A stretch of 64,000 nucleotides of DNA from Malania oleifera (GCF_029873635.1 NC_080423.1:106873988-106937987); one strand, 5' to 3'; positions 37,041 to 48,239 are shown, counted from the stretch's first letter. The notes: generated by a model from the sequence alone, not told the origin. A program made the numbers and translations.

Positions 37041-37140
37041 ATACAGGCCCATACATTGTAAAATCCCTCGGCTCGGTACTCAAAACTGTAATTCTACCCA
37101 TTTTATTTTAAATCATGTATATGCATATCGAACTCCACCC

Positions 37141-39824
37141 TGTGACACCCTAATTTTCGTACAATTTTTTTTTTTAACAATAAATAAATAATCACTCGAC
37201 ATCCACAACATTTCCAAATCGGTCACGTCAATAATCCTACTACCATTCATACGACCCGGCCCGCATTGGGTACCGGGTAAAAAGTTCTTTTATTATATAA
37301 CCTAACAGTGGAAGACAATATATACATATCAGTCAGAATACAATACCCAAAGTATCAATATACACATATACACAATACTATCTCATACCCAAAAAGAACA
37401 ATACAACCCTAGTCCAAACTCACCCTGTATATCAGGGTTCTAGCTCCCTACTATCATGGAGTTCTATCACCCAGTCGGTCTCTGTTCTCTGAAAAATTTA
37501 GATAAATTGGATGAGACACATTTCAGTAAGAAGGAATAAATTATTTACAGTGTGTGGCCATATGAGTACAATTATAATGTACTTTACTTTCAAATCATCG
37601 TTTCATCTGAGAAAATACACTTATATACACATTCTCATAATCATATAGATATACAACACAAGTTTTTATAAGCTTTAAAATCATTTCTCAAATTCAATAA
37701 TTTTCAACACATATTTATCGTGAAGTTCTTGATAATAGGGAAGATTACCCACCCATACATGTAACTTCCCGCTGCCCTAACACGTTATGCAATCACGTAT
37801 GGCCACATCCGATACCTATCAGGGCACTCACCTTACTCAACAAACTCTCAGGTGGAGAGTTTCACTTCGCCTCGAATATGTATATTATCAACTCACACGG
37901 TTCCATTTCTCAATTTTATCATTCTTTATTTTTCAATTTCCATTCTTTCTTTCATTTCTCATTTTAGTCAATTTTATCATTCTTTCACTTTCCATTTTCA
38001 TTTTACTTTTCAGCTCATGAGTATCCTTGGTATCAAATACCAACATCGCGTCTGTAATTCATGGCCACCCTGAGGATCTTTCTATACACGTCATGCTTCC
38101 CCCCATGGTTAAGGTTGTGGGGCCCGAAGGCTGGATCTAATCACAGTTGGCTGATCTGGTTAAATCAAATATCATATCACATATTGCGTCTGTAGTACAA
38201 CTGACCGGCCTATAACCCTGATCCGGACTCAGGAGGCCCAACAACTTTACACAATGGCACAGTCAACTATCATGCCACACGCTCTAAGAGTCCATGTTGT
38301 TGTACTAACACCACTAGCAATGGTACCGTGCTCAATATCATAACCATCCAACAAGGTTTACCACCACATACCCGCAATCATTATGTGGTATTGACATTTT
38401 ATCATTCATATTTCACGTATTTCCACATTTCTCATTTTCATATTACAAAATTAACATTGTAATATTTTCATTTCACATATTCACATTTCAATATCAGTAT
38501 TCTTTAAACATTTCATCATTTAAATGATATTTTCTCAGTTCATAATTCATCTCATCTCATACTATCATATACATATCTTATTTCAAAATTACTCAATATT
38601 TCTCAAAACACATTTTCATATTTCACATTTCTTCATTTTCTCAGAGAATACATTTCTTGCACATTTCACTTTCATCATTTTCTCATATCTCAATTCTCAT
38701 ATTAAAACGCATTTCAGTATCACATATTTCACAAGGTAAATCATCTAACTCAGTTTAAATATTTCTCAATATAAATCATATGCCACACAAATTTCATCTG
38801 ATATTTATATCATAATAAATTTCAGGTAAAATAACATACGCCATTTTTACATATTTCTCAATCCATAATTTTCATAAAAAGGCTATTATAATTTATTCCC
38901 CTTACCTGACTTACTGAGAGTCTCGTTAGAATCACAAATCCTACACCCTTGGCGCCCGAAATTCAACTCTTGCAATTTGCATTTTCCCCAGATTAATTAA
39001 TCTATTTCTCCAAAATAATACTCATCTAGCCTTCCCTAAGCTCCATATACCTCAAATTAATATTCAAACTATTATTTAACACCCCCACTTAATTTTCTAA
39101 ATTTTACCTGCAGGTCCCAAAATTACACATGTGGCGCTCACTCGGGCCCTAAATTCTAGAATTCCTACTTCAACCCCAGATGCTCAGTATTTTAGTATTT
39201 TTAAATTAATGCTAATTAATTAAAAAACCCCTTAATAACCCCCGTACCCCAAATTTGGGGTTTTGGCCCGACACCCCCATAAGAATTCTGTCCTACTAGA
39301 CTTATAGAGAATCATCCCTAGATTCTCATGGTGGTGTCTGTTTGTCAATTGGGCTTATAATTTGCAAGAAATTAAAGAAAAAAGGAAAATTGGCTTAACC
39401 CAGGGGATACACCTACGCCGCTCCTACCATCGATCTGTTCCGATAGAAATGATGGCAATGGAGAATAGAGTCCAGCGGTATCTTCGGATTTTCGATCTGG
39501 TGAAAATTCGTCACGAAATCGAGGAGAGAGGGAGAGAGAATGAGAGGAGAGAGAGAGAGTATATAGAGAATCTGGGGGAGCTGTTGCGTAGGGAAGAAGA
39601 AGAAATAAAAAAAAAATTCATCCTGAAGCTTCAAATTCAAGATGTTAATAATAATAATAATAATAATATATTTTATTAATAAAAACAAAATAAATTTTAA
39701 TTATTTTTTTCTTTTTTTTCTTTTTAAATCCGATTAATTAATTTATTTATTTATTTATTTTTTATTTTTTTATTTTTGGGAATCATTTCACTAATCTTAT
39801 ATATCCCTCTTTGGGGTTATTACA
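37141..39824 (-). mobile_element. LTR-3: solo LTR fossil inserted in LTR-1
   Basis: Ends TGTGACACCCTAATTTTCG and TTTGGGGTTATTACA. The flanking 5 bp are CACCC (37136-37140) and CTCCC (39825-39829), a near-match. About 2.68 kb with no internal coding region. An inverted, interrupted copy of the same family lies at 42929-47400. Long runs of TTTCAT/ATTTCTCA fill 37.9-38.8 kb. Confidence 0.75.
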
Positions 39825-40856
39825 CTCCCTACCCAGGGACACCACATAAACACCATTTACTTCCCCCATGGTACAGGTTGTGCGGTCCGTAGACCCGTTC
39901 TATCTCTGGCGACCCACCAGTCTAATCACTTCAATGTTACAAGTCTGTTTTGGTCATATCCCACCCTGGATCAAACACCAGAGCCAGTGACCAATCGACT
40001 TTTCAGATACCCACCCTTACCAATAAGGCATGGTTGCACTGTATCACCCACAAGCAACGGTAGTGTGCTTCCACAGTAACAAATTCCTCAGGTGGTTCAT
40101 ACATCATATATACAATTTATAATGAAAGTACAGTAACATGTTTCCATTCCATAAAACATTTAAGTAATTCTAGTATTTTTCACAAACTCATTCATTTATT
40201 AGCATTAACAGGTATACACAACCCTCGGTCTTAAACCGATATCTAATTTTCCACATCCCTAAAAACAATTTGGAACTACAGTTCCCACATTTCATACCAA
40301 ATATTTCACAAGTTCAGTTCATTCACAATTACCATCTCATTTCACACTCATTTGATTAAATATACTATAATATAATAAATAGTTCGTAAGACTACAATTT
40401 ACATAAAATAGGGTTTCAAGCATCTCCAACTTTTAATATAATAAGAATATATAAGCTTAATGAAAAATGGAGACCATACCCCCAAAACCCTAATTTCCCG
40501 AAATCATAAAATACAATTTAACCAATTCAGATTTCAAAAGTAGCTGATGTAAAACAAATCCCCTTACCTGGCTTACAAGAAAGCCCCCTAGAAATCCCAA
40601 ACTCCATCCCCTACGGTGTTTGCAGTTCAAAATCCTGAAATCACATTTTTCCCAAATAAATCAATACAAACCCTAGATCAGCAACCGTTAATTACTTCAT
40701 AGGCTTCCCTATAGACTACAACAACCATAAAGCCTTAAAATAACCTACTTACCCTAATTTGTAGAGAATCTCCCCTAGATCTTCGTAGTAACTTCCAATC
40801 GTCGAATTTGTCAACGAGCGGCGAGAAATCGTAGAGAGAGAGTGTGTGGTCGTGGG

Positions 40857-40857
40857 T

Positions 40858-40898
<41 letters not shown>
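40857..40898. repeat. (GA)n microsatellite in LTR-1
   Basis: About 20 GA units, placed in the leader region of LTR-1 just downstream (on the minus strand) of its TATA box. LTR-4 and the 42519 fragment have a matching CT/GA tract in the same position. Confidence 0.85.
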
Positions 40899-40902
<4 letters not shown>

Positions 40903-41399
40903 AGAGAAATTATGTTTCTTAATGAAGAAGCAAAAAAAATTTCTATTTATAAGCCCCTTGACCCGATCAAATTCGTCGACGCATGGCGCCTTCATCGACG
41001 AGCTACTAAAGGTCGTTCATCAACGAAAGAAAGACCTCATCGATGAACCTTAAGCCTGATATTTTTCGGACATTCTGGATCTCTTCGTCAACGAAAATCT
41101 GAATTTCGGCGACGAACCACTTTGGGACTTTGTCAACAAGAACATGGACCTCATTGATGAAACCTGCTAAAACCCTTTTTACTTTCCCTTTCCTTCTTTC
41201 TCATTTATTTCTTTATTTTCTAGATTCGGGTCTCTACATTATTTGATTTAAAGACAAAAATGAATGTTTTTTAACTATTTTTTAATTTATTTTAGTTTTG
41301 TAAATATTAACCAAACATGCTACTAGTTTCTAGTTTTTGGTTTTTGTTTCTAATTTCTATTTCTCTAATTTTTTACAATGATACCAAACGGATCTTTAT

Positions 41400-42170
41400 T
41401 TGCCTAGCAATTATTTTTATTTTTGGTATTTTATTTTTTTTAAGCATTCATCAATTTTAAATATTATTTTAATGAAAATTAGGGGTCAAATTTGTAATTT
41501 TGATAGAAAAATTATAAATAAAATTACAAATTATTAACTTATACACCATGCAATAATTTATTTTGGTATTTTCATAATTGTATCTTCTCTCTAATTTTTA
41601 AGCAATTGCTTTAATAAGAATTGAGTCAATTCTATAATTCAAGCAAAAAATTCCAAATGCAACTTATAATTATTAATTTATTGATCGATTAAATTATTCT
41701 CAAGCTACTCAATGCACAAATCAAGGTTGTTAAAATTAATTTATAATGATCTCTATGTAAATTTGAGTTAGATCATCTCAATTTGTCAAGTTAAAGAATC
41801 AATTAGTTTAATTCCCAAGTTGATTTGCTTATAAATCCTATACTAAAATTCTTTAACAAGATCACGAACTAATTCTTTAACTATTCTCATAATATTTTTG
41901 TATAAACTCAACTTTTAACTCGTATGAGTTAAAAGATTCATCTTACTTTAAATAAAAATACTTATCTTCATGTCATCATCGATTATTATATATTTTCATT
42001 TATCTTAAATAAAAATGATATATTGTGGCCAATTTCTCTTTATAATTGGCAATTAAAGCAAAATTCAATAAAATATGAATCAACATCTTGCATGCTTCTT
42101 CTCAAACCCTTTCATAATACTCTAAATCGTTGGCCTAGCCTTGGTCCTATATTAATAATGAACATTTTGA
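41400..42170. other. AT-rich spacer, no gene recognised
   Basis: Only short AT-rich sequence is present, with no exon-like or repeat boundary that I can define, up to the decayed U2 copy. Confidence 0.4.
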
Positions 42171-42342
42171 ACTAGGGTGCACCAACCCTAAGTTGTAATG
42201 CAACACTTTGGGGACACTTGAGAGCCAAGTAGCAAGCTACCAGGGATAAGTAGTCTATGTGAATAAGTAGTCTATGCATTAGACAATAAACTAATAAGAA
42301 CAGATACACTCTTGATCTTAGCTAAAATGCCAAAAAAGGTAT
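42171..42342 (-). pseudogene. Decayed U2 snRNA copy
   Basis: Read on the minus strand it keeps ATACCTTTTTTGGCATTTTA, AGCTAAGATCAAG and TATCTGTTCTTATTAGTTTA, plus the 3' stem region (GGTTGGTGCACCCTAG). The branch-site pairing element GTAGTA is lost (AAGAGTGTATCTG) and the middle is shortened. It retains a CTATAAAATGGAAG TATA region at about 42363-42376, but no USE. I judge it a non-functional gene copy that came with its promoter, so it arose by DNA duplication rather than retroposition. Confidence 0.85.
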
Positions 42343-42424
42343 ATCTGAAAAAGATTTTCAACTTCCATTTTATAGGCAATTCCTCTTATTCCTTGTTTGA
42401 AGACATCTTAGAGTTGTAGTTATA

Positions 42425-42516
42425 TTGGATTTGAATAAGATATAGTAGAAATCCGTATTGAAATTTAATCAAATTCACTCAAATTCAAATTCAAAATTCA
42501 AATTTTATACTCCCAA
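42425..42516. repeat. AT-rich foldback element, copy f
   Basis: TATTGGATTTGAATAAGATA on the left is mirrored by TCAAATTCAAATTCAAAATT on the right, ending TTATACTCCCAAGCT. Confidence 0.45.
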
Positions 42517-42518
42517 GC

Positions 42519-42928
42519 TGTAATGGACTGAAATTTAATAATTAGGAAATATAATAAATGAAATAAATTAGGAAATATAATAAATGAAATGGATTAATGG
42601 ATAAAAAGGGGAAAAGGAAGAATTTTTCAAAAGAAAAGCAGGTCTCGTCGACAAATGTCATGTTTTCGTCGACAAGTGTCCTTCTAAAGCTCATCGGCGA
42701 ACTCAGTTTCTCGTCGACGAAAGAATATCGAGAGAGTATATGTTGGAACTTTGAATTTCATAGACGAAGGTATCTTCTCGTCGACGAAGTCTTTATAGCT
42801 CCTCGTCGACAAATCCACGTGTCTCGTCGACGAAACTCTGTCTTTAAATAGGTTGTTCTTCATTTTACAGCATAATTCACGAACCTTCCTCACTCTCTCT
42901 CTCTCTAAGAAACAATCTCCTAGCCTTC
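42519..42928 (+). mobile_element. Partial LTR fossil related to LTR-4, plus orientation
   Basis: Begins TGTAATGGACTGAAATTT, like the start of LTR-4 read on its own strand (TGTAACGACCCGAATTT). It carries several TCGTCGACGA/TCGTCGACAA motifs, then TTTAAATAG (about 42843) and a CT-rich leader, in the same order as LTR-4. It stops where a LTR-3-type element begins at 42929. Its remainder was not located. Confidence 0.6.
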
Positions 42929-43073
42929 TGTAATAACCTCAAAAAAGGATATAGAAGATTAGTGGAGTGATTCTAAAAAAAAAAAATTAATTAATTAATT
43001 AATTAATTAACCAGATTTATAAAAAATTTTAAAATTTATTTTTATTTTTATTAATAAAATATATTATTATTAA

Positions 43074-43075
<2 letters not shown>

Positions 43076-43129
<54 letters not shown>
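43076..43129. repeat. (ATT)n microsatellite
   Basis: About 17 units of TTA. The related LTR-3 has a much shorter ATA tract at the same relative place (39647-39667). Confidence 0.9.
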
Positions 43130-44682
43130 CATTAACATTCCTGAAGCTTTGTGAAGCTTCAGGAAACGTTGGAGATGCAGAGGCATCTCTGCGCCAAACC
43201 CCCCCGCCACTTTACTCACTTTCTCTCTCCTCATTCTCTCTCCCTCTCTCTTCATTTTTCCCAATGAATACTTGTCTAATCAAAAATCAAAAGATACCGC
43301 TGAACTTCATTCTCCGCTGCCGTCATTTCTACCGGAGCGAATCGGTGGTAGGAGTAGCGTAGACGTATCTCCTGGGGTAAGTCAAATCTCCCATTTTACC
43401 TCATTTCTTACAAATTATAAGTCTGATTGACGAACGAACATCACCACGAGAATCTAAGAATGATTCTCTACAAGTCTAGTGGGACGGAATTCTCGTGGAG
43501 TCGTCGTGGGCAAAACCCCAAATTTGGGGTATGGGAGTTATTAAAGGGTTTATTTTTAATTAATTAAGATTAATTTAAGAATGCTAAAATGTTGAGCATC
43601 TGGAGTTAAAGTAGGATTTTTGAAATTTAGGACTCGGGTGAGCGCCGCAGGTGTAATTTTAAGTCCCGCAGGCATAATTCAAGAAATTAAGTGGGGGTAT
43701 TAAATAATAGTTTAAATGTTAATTTGGGGTGTATGGGGCCTAAGGAAGGTTAGTTGTGTCACGACCTGCTCATTTTCACACATTTTTTTTTTTACAATAA
43801 TATCATCATAAAATCGATACCACCTATCTCACAATCCAGCTCAGTAGGTCACAATCCACTTGGACCCGTGGGTACCAGGGATGCATCAGAACATCTAGCA
43901 AAAGCCTACGCAGCAGAAAATGTACAATCATATTCATACCATCATATCATACATCACAATGTACTAGAGTTACTACAATCACTGTACTTTCATATATACA
44001 TCCCAAAAATGAAATCTAGGAACAATTCCCACAAAACCATACTATCCCTACCAAAAACTTATCCTTCGAAAAAGGGCAGATAAGCCACTCTAGATCAACG
44101 GGGCTTTTCCCGCTCTCCTATCAGGGGCTCCTGAAAAGTTTGTAAAATTTAGGGGTGAGACACCTCTCAGTAAAGGAAAATAAACTAATACTAGTGTGTG
44201 GCAACATGAGTATACCGTGTTTTACATATACCATACATATCATATTCAGTACTATTTATCAAATCTGGGAAAACATATGTATATCAAAACATGACAGAAC
44301 ATACTGCATTTCATAAGCATATCTCATCTTATATCATCATAATAATAACATAAAAACATCCTGGTAGGTTAGCCGGCTGTTGTCATGTATTACCCCCACA
44401 TGACTGGACTGGTCCATACACCAGGGGCAATAACATCACACTTCTTGAAAATAACCACATCGACCATCCAATCTCACACCACTTCGTACAGCGGCACAGA
44501 TATCATGATCACGAGGATTATGGACACATAGCAACGGTACCGTGCAAGTGTTAACCTAGACCAAGCCAATCAGGTTCTGACATCATATACATATACTAAA
44601 ATCGTGATATATGGATAACTCATATCATTAATTATCAAATCATTCATATTATTTTTCACATATACATATATCATGAAAATCA

Positions 44683-44900
44683 TCGGCCCGTACGCCGGTA
44701 TTACACATTTTATCATAGTACGGCCAGTACGCCGGTAAATCACATAACACAGCCCGTACGCTGGCAAATCACATAGCTCGGCCCGTACGTCGGCAAATCA
44801 TATAGCACAGCCCGTACGTTGGCAAATCTCATCCACATAGCATAGCCCGTACGTCGGTAAATTGCATATATATAAAAATATCTAGGCTCGTACGCCGGTT
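44683..44900. repeat. GCCCGTACGCCGGTAAAT tandem array inside LTR-4
   Basis: Seven imperfect copies of (C)CCGTACG(C/T)(C/T)GG(T/C)AAAT start near 44688, 44721, 44754, 44782, 44811, 44847 and 44886, spaced 28-39 bp by CACATA-type sequence. Each contains the palindrome GTAC and a near-palindrome CGTACG. Confidence 0.8.
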
Positions 44901-45665
44901 TTCCATCATAAAAACCCGTATCATAATCACATTCTCAGAAAACAATTTCTCATACATTTTATACTCAAGCCACACTAAACAAGTTTTCCACGTATTCAAC
45001 ATATCATATTTTCAACAAGATTTTCTCAAATATAAATCATATATATAAACATATGTATTTTTTTGAAAATGAGTGCTATAAATATATACATACAATTTTC
45101 AAAAGAACTACCTTAGTTTATCCCCTTACCTGATTCCTGCAAAGCCCCTAAGAAAATCTTCCCTGCACCCACAGGGTTCCCAACTCAACACCCTGAAAAT
45201 GGAAATTCCCAATATTAAAGTTCAGTATTTCTAAGCATATAATACTTTCCTCAACTGTCAAAAACCCGAATATTGAGTAGAAAGTTTTTACCCAAAAGTA
45301 TTCAAGTCTAACACCTGAGGGATTCCCTGACCAATACGCTGAAACTAAAAACCCCCAGTATTAAATTTCAGTATTTTCATGCGTACAACATTTCTTATAA
45401 CTAGCGCAAGACCAAATATGGCTTAAAAAGCCTTACCTCAACTCTAGGATGATTTCCAACTAACTTTCACCAACGATCCGCTCTGGCAGATTTAGAGAGA
45501 ACTTCCTTAGGAGCGTCGTGGTAACTTTGGATTGTTGATCCGGTGAGAATCTAGCCAGAAATCGACGAAAGAAAGAGGAAGAACCGAAAGGGAGAGAGAG
45601 AGAGAGAGAGAGAGAGAAGAAGAATAGCTTAATTAAGAAGTTAAATACGGATTTTTTCATATTTA

Positions 45666-45916
45666 TAGGATAGCGGAATTCGTCGACGAGTCCTTCACAA
45701 ATTTCGTCGACGAAATCCACTCCTCCTCGATGAAATTCAGTCGGCTCAAAAACCCCTCTTGGTATTTTCTCGTCGACGAGCCCCTTGTGTTCGTCAACAA
45801 ATTCTCTTAAGCCTTCGTCGATGAATCTCCTGTATTCGTCGACGAAGTCCTGCTGATCCCCTTTTCCATTTTTCCTCCCAACGAACGCAAAGCGTTCGTC
45901 GACGAAGTCGACGACC
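45666..45916. repeat. TCGTCGACGA palindrome array in LTR-4
   Basis: Five intact TCGTCGACGA decamers near 45679, 45704, 45769, 45836 and 45896, plus several one- or two-base variants, within about 250 bp between the LTR end and its TATA box. Confidence 0.85.
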
Positions 45917-46415
45917 TCCTTCTGTTTTTGGTCTCCATTTCCCTCTCTTTATTATTTAAATACCATTCTAAATTCGGGTCGTTACAAGTTGAGTATTATT
46001 TTGGGAGAAATAAGTTAATTAATCTGGGGAAAATGTAAATTGTAGAAGTTGAGTTTCGGGTGCCAAAGGCGTAGGAATTATTATGATATAAATATTAGAT
46101 AAATTGTGTGACATTTGAGTAATATTAAATTGTGATGTTTTGCATTATGAAATTAACATATTATGAGTATTAGATGAAAATTGTGTGGCACATGACATGT
46201 GTTGAAAAATGTGAAATATAATGATGTGTATTTTCTAAGAAAATATTGAAATGAGTTTATACAAATTACTGATACGAGTATTTTGAAAAATGTGGAAATA
46301 CGTGAAATATGATATATATTATTATGAGATGATGAAAGTGTACAGAAAATGATGAGAATATTTATAATGAACTGAATTAAGATATTTTGAAATATGATTG
46401 ATGATATGTCAATAC

Positions 46416-46994
46416 CGCACAATAATTGTGGGTGGGTGGTATTCCTTTCCTACTGATGTCATTGGGGAGGTATGCTTAGTATGAAGATTGTGTGTATGAA
46501 GTTCCTACTGATGCCGTTGGGGAGGTATGCTCAGTATGGAAATTGTGTTGTGAAGTTCCTACTGATGTCGTTGGGGAGGTATACTCAGTATGGAAATTGT
46601 GTGTGAAATTCCTACTGATGTAGTTGGGGAGGTATGCTCAGTATGGAGACTGTGTGTGTGTGTGTGTGTGTGTGAAGTCTCTACTGATGTCGCACAATAA
46701 TTGCGGGTGGGTGGTATTCCTTTCCTACTGATGTCGTTGGGGAGGTATGCTCAGTATGGAAATTGTGTTGTGAAGTTCCTACTGATATCGTTGGGGAGGT
46801 ATACTCAGTATGGAAATTGTGTGTGAAATTCCTACTGATGTCGTTGGGAAGGTATGCTTAGTATGGAGACTGTGTGTGTGTGTGTGTGTGTGAAGTCTCT
46901 ACTGATGTCGTTGGGGAGGTATGCTCAGTATGGAGACTGTGTGTGTATGTGAAGTTCCTACTGATGCCGTTAGGGAGGTATGCTCAGTATGGAG

Positions 46995-47052
<58 letters not shown>

Positions 47053-47215
47053 GTTCTCACTGATGTCGTTGGGGAGGTATGCTCAGTATGGAGACTGTTT
47101 GTGTGTGTGTGAAGTTCCTACTGATGCCATTGGGGAGGTATACTGAGTATGGAAATTGTGTTGTGAGATTCCTACTGATGTCGTTAGGGAGGTATGCTTA
47201 GTATGGAAATTGTGA
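46416..47215. repeat. About 54-bp minisatellite with (GT)n spacers
   Basis: Thirteen copies of a unit around CCTACTGATGTCGTTGGGGA and GGTATGCTCAGTATGGAAAT, separated by GTGTG runs that reach about 60 bp at 46991-47050. A higher-order duplication is visible: the CGCACAATAATTG(T/C)GGGTGG block recurs at 46416 and 46691, a 275-bp period. Confidence 0.88.
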
Positions 47216-47775
47216 ATGTGTTGAGAATTAGAATTATGTGATCTAATGTATTATGTAAAGTACATAAATGTGAATTTATGTATACATAGATATGTAATGA
47301 GTTAAAATGGGAAATGATTATGAAAAATAAAAGAGTGTGTACTTGAGCAGTACGGTCGACCGAACATGCAACTTAAGTGCATTTCAGTTCTATTTAATTA
47401 CTTAATCACCCTTTCCATTTAACCATATATATATATATGTGCATGTATGAGTGTCCTAGGGTCATTCTAGGTCTTTTTCGTTTTGAGCTTACTTATCATA
47501 CCATGCAAGTGATGTATATAATTATTAAAACACAGATCCTATTTACTATTACAGACCCATAATGAATAATGAATTTAAGTACAACATAAATAAGATCTTC
47601 AAAGTCATCAACTTATACTTCTTGTGTCATCATTTTGACCTGCCAATTGTATACCTGCACATGAACTCGGCAGATATTAAATACCTGAGTATTTGTCACA
47701 AGCAAAACAAGGTATGACCCATAGGGTCAACAAAAACAACTCTCCAACAATTACTCATTTGGTAGACCAAATAAT

Positions 47776-47915
47776 ATTTATCCTCCTAAGTACCTTGTGG
47801 TATTACTTCAAATATTATAGAAAAAATTATAATAAAAAACTAAAAAATAAAAATAAAACTAAAAAATGAAAGCTAATGAGGAGTTGGTTAATATTTTCAA
47901 AACTAAAATAAATTA
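47776..47915. repeat. Duplicated flank, copy 1
   Basis: ACCTTGTGGTATTACTTCAA through AAAATGAAAGCTAATGAG matches 51236-51355 closely. It marks a segmental duplication in the U2 region. Nothing coding is seen. Confidence 0.65.
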
Positions 47916-48239
47916 AAAAATTACTCAAGACGTGGGAGGTAGGATTGGTTTGGAGGCGCCATTTGGAATACAATCTGAGATATGTAAGACAGTACACTTG
48001 AGCAAACTGTTGGAGAATTTGTCCCATGAGAGAGAAGATGGTTTCCATTCAAGGGAGATCAATTGGAACTCACAAGAAAAGGGAAGATTGTTGAGAATTC
48101 CACTTGTGAAGTTTGTCCTACATTGGAAAAAGTGAGTATTTGATGGGTACTTATATACATGGTCTAAGACCTAACAAGCTTAAGCTTTTGTGTCAAGTTG
48201 GTGCTAACACATGTGTATCAAGCACACATATGGACTCCT

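Larger units (their letters stand above)
34039..41238 (-). mobile_element. LTR-1: long solo LTR fossil, itself carrying two inserted LTRs
   Basis: Ends TGTAGCATCCCGG and GGGTCTCTACA with a perfect 5-bp duplication TTATT on each side (34034-34038 and 41239-41243). Without its two insertions it is about 2.1 kb. No internal coding region or partner LTR is seen, so it fits a solo LTR of an LTR retrotransposon, family unassigned, probably Ty3/gypsy-like. A TATAAATAG box near 40947 on the minus strand and a GA/CT-rich leader (40857-40898) indicate minus orientation. It is older than the LTRs inside it. Confidence 0.8.
33521..41394. mobile_element. TIR-bearing DNA element split by the LTR nest
   Basis: The left end GGTTCTGTTTGGTACTATTG at 33521 is matched by the right end ending at 41394 (reverse complement GATCCGTTTGGTATCATTG). 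Removing the LTR nest (34039-41238 plus one target duplication) leaves about 670 bp, close in size and interior to the element at 18082-18780. It is the oldest layer of the nest. Confidence 0.5.
43757..45986 (-). mobile_element. LTR-4: solo LTR fossil inserted in the LTR-3-family copy
   Basis: Ends TGTCACGACCTGC and AATTCGGGTCGTTACA with a perfect 5-bp duplication AGTTG (43752-43756 and 45987-45991). About 2.23 kb, with no internal region. Minus-strand order: TGTAACGACCCGAATTT, a palindrome array, CCTATAAATATG box (about 45662-45672), GA-rich leader (45590-45616), then the rest. The perfect duplication and well-kept palindromes make it the youngest-looking layer. Confidence 0.88.
42929..47400 (+). 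mobile_element. LTR-3-family fossil in inverse orientation, interrupted by LTR-4
   Basis: Starts TGTAATAACCTCAAAAAAGG, the reverse complement of the LTR-3 end. It follows LTR-3 in inverse order through (TTA)n, the CCTGAAGCTT-rich region, AACCCCAAATTTGGGG-like sequence and, after LTR-4, TTTCGGGTGCCAAAGGCG. The downstream part is expanded by a minisatellite. I could not find the far terminus, so the right limit is approximate. Confidence 0.7.

Noticed and set aside
39362-39679. Glu/Arg-rich open frame
   Set aside because: Comes from GA-rich leader sequence of LTR-3 on the opposite strand. No independent gene signs.
43070-43264. Poly-Asn open frame on the minus strand
   Set aside because: Produced by the (ATT)n microsatellite in an LTR.
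44683-44900. CRISPR-like spaced repeats
   Set aside because: Spacers are similar to one another, the genome is a plant's, and the array sits inside an LTR, so it is an ordinary tandem repeat.
46874-47146. Open frames rich in Cys and Val
   Set aside because: They are translations of (GT)n and the minisatellite unit, with no protein family.
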